Part shown: positions 5,813 through 7,396 of the stretch, in pieces | How positions within the stretch are numbered: the stretch's first letter is position 1 | Layout: every line of letters begins with the position of its first letter | Assembly (NCBI GenBank): GCA_937864995.1 | Contig: CALMDL010000003.1 | Span: 1 to 7,396, forward strand | Length of the DNA: 7,396 bases | Direction: 5' to 3' | Origin: an uncultured Candidatus Altimarinota bacterium | GTDB lineage: Bacteria; Patescibacteriota; Gracilibacteria; BD1-5; UBA6164 | Made by a program: the position numbers and the translations under genes | The notes under the pieces: generated by a model | The model's database searches: none | What the model was told of the DNA's origin: nothing | What the model saw: only the letters and a program-made list of their open reading frames with translations

Positions 5813-7396
5813 GTTTTAAATTTTTTTCAACTACTAATTAATTCTGTAACTAATCAATTAACAATTGATTCAGGAGCATTTACTCATTTATCTTTAAGAA
5901 TTTTTAATAAATTTGCTTTAAAATCTGTTTCTTTTATAGATGAAAAATCTAAGTTAGAAATTTGTGAATATAATTCATCTTTTGTTGTTCATGATGAAAC
6001 ATTAATTATTGGTGGATTTTTTGTTCAAATATCTAAATTAACTGTTTGATTAGTAGTTCATGATGGTTGAGATTCAGAAATTTTTCAATCTTTTTGCTTT
6101 TTTAACCATTCATTATAAAAAGCTGTATTTCAATTATTTACTGTTGGACTACCATCTCAGAAAATATCAGCATTTTTAGCTCAACTTGTTGTTAATTTTT
6201 CATCAATAAATTGAGTTAATTTTACATATTCTTCTGGTTTTCATTTTATATCAGTTGCCTTTTTATCTTTATATATTCAATTTGGATCTAATTTTCTTGC
6301 AACTTCTAATAATGAAGATATTAATTCTTCTCTATTAGATGCTATACTTGCCTCTCAAGCATTTATTAATGCTTTTTTTACTGAAGGTCAAACATTATCA
6401 AGATTATTACTACTTAATGCACTTCTGATATCATTTGAATCTACAGATGTTTTATCATTTCAAAATAATCAATGTTTTTGCATAAAATCACTTGATTTTT
6501 TTCATGGAAGAGTATTAGTATAATAATTTGATGCTGCATTTCATATTTGACTTAGACTAGTCATACTTTGCCCACCAAATATAGGTGCATATTGTGGAGC
6601 TTTTGTAACAAGTCATCAAACTTGAGTACCAAATGCATGCAATGGTTCAACAATAGCTTTTGTAATATCATTTGATCTAAGTGCTGCCATAACAGCTCAC
6701 CATAATACAACTATACCAAATATTTTCATTATAAGAGTTCATATAACTCATAATGCTCATTTTTCTTTTCATGATATAGTATCAATAAATCATGTTATAT
6801 TTTGAGGATTTGCAGGAGATCAAATAACAGATAAAGAAAATCAACCTTCTCAAGTTCACTCTTTTCATCATATAATTATTTTACTTCATTTATCTCATTC
6901 TTCCTTTATAAATACATTATCAACTCAATCTTTATTTCATCATGTAATTCAATTTCAAACAATATACATAAACAATAAACCAAAAGTTAATGCTAACATA
7001 GCAAAAACTGGAACAAATGCAAGAGAAATAAATTGTTTTAAATTAAATTTATCAAAAAATTCTCATCATCAACTTGTTTTATCAAAAAAGTACATTAATC
7101 AAAAAAGCGGTGATACCATAATATATATCCATATATATATTCATCTAACCATTAAAACAAGTGCTAGTGCAACCATTAAAATAGCATAAATAACAACAAA
7201 TAATACATCAAAAACCAATTTTATTACTAAATCTCAAATTGTTTTTACATTTGTTAAATCAACTGCATTTAATTTAGAAATATTTTCAAGTCATAGTACT
7301 CAATAAGTATATGTTGCCATTATTCAAAATATAGAATCTGATGATTTTCAAGAATTTAAAGTATCTGCTAAAGTAACATTTCATGCTTTATCATCA
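5806..7396 (-). CDS. Polytopic membrane protein, VirB6/TrbL-like (N-terminus outside window)
   Basis: The visible 530 residues run from the window edge to TAA at 5808-5806. Hydrophobic segments lie near fragment residues 56-104 (at least two helices, including LVRGMYIGIYIMVSPLFGLM), 120-146 and about 206-232. A Gly-rich soluble loop sits before the last segment, and a polar C-terminal domain of roughly 270 residues follows it. The R-x-x-I-x-I-x-V-SPL-F stretch at 84-98, the next segment (LAFVPVFAMLALTFGLLFMY), and GAVMAALRSNDITKAIVEPLHAFG resemble the VirB6/TrbL-like inner-membrane channel proteins that CPR genomes encode near type IV pilus or secretion genes. This is pattern memory, not an alignment. 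A general large CPR membrane protein is the alternative. Three consecutive TGA codons (7063-7071) encode Gly-Gly-Gly after FFDKTS. Confidence 0.75.

Noticed and set aside
1..7396. Mycoplasma-type code with TGA as Trp, or TGA as selenocysteine
   Set aside because: TGA occupies invariant Gly positions in Walker A, motif I, HIGDWG and PiT signatures. It is far too frequent for selenocysteine, and TGG codons supply Trp.
1..7396. CRISPR array, insertion sequence or integrase site
   Set aside because: No regularly spaced repeats, transposase-like frame, terminal inverted repeats or tRNA-gene attachment site could be found by eye.

Overview
The window is very AT-rich bacterial DNA that uses UGA as a glycine codon (genetic code 25). 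This is visible directly in conserved motifs where an in-frame TGA falls exactly on an invariant glycine: DIGCGSGR of a methyltransferase, the Walker A motif of an ATPase, HIGDWG and the KMSKS-like loop of arginyl-tRNA synthetase, and both GxNDVAN signatures of a PiT transporter. TGG still encodes Trp, and every gene ends in TAA or TAG. This code, together with the gene types, points to the Candidate Phyla Radiation lineages Absconditabacteria (SR1) or Gracilibacteria (BD1-5). I cannot separate the two from this window. Read with the standard code, the genes shatter into short pieces. All six protein genes become full length or cleanly partial once TGA is read as Gly.

Layout. Bases 1-295 (+) are the 3' end of an extracellular pilin-like protein. 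It converges on a SAM-dependent methyltransferase (309-980, -) across a palindromic terminator. Between the methyltransferase and arginyl-tRNA synthetase (argS, 1198-2946, -) lies a plus-strand transcription unit with promoter, about 170 nt of structured RNA and an intrinsic terminator (about 986-1197). I do not recognise its family, and it is the best candidate here for something undescribed. Upstream of argS, a separate minus-strand PiT phosphate permease (3035-4372) ends in its own hairpin. A 249-bp, almost pure A/T intergenic region (4373-4621) holds two outward-facing promoters built on an 11-bp inverted repeat. It drives the permease leftward and a degenerate DUF4143-type (COG1373) ATPase (4622-5794, +) rightward. 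That ATPase converges, through a perfect 19-bp terminator stem, on the C-terminal 530 residues of a polytopic membrane protein resembling VirB6/TrbL (5806-7396, -, continues beyond the window).

The genes are mostly single transcription units, with terminators between neighbours and stop codons buried inside terminator hairpins, typical of a compact genome. None of the starts has a recognisable Shine-Dalgarno sequence. Arginine is encoded by AGA everywhere I translated, with one AGG and no CGN codon. The functions are a mix of housekeeping (ArgRS, phosphate uptake, possible wobble-uridine methylation) and cell-surface or secretion proteins (pilin-like, VirB6-like). The latter would fit an episymbiotic or predatory CPR lifestyle, which is inference.
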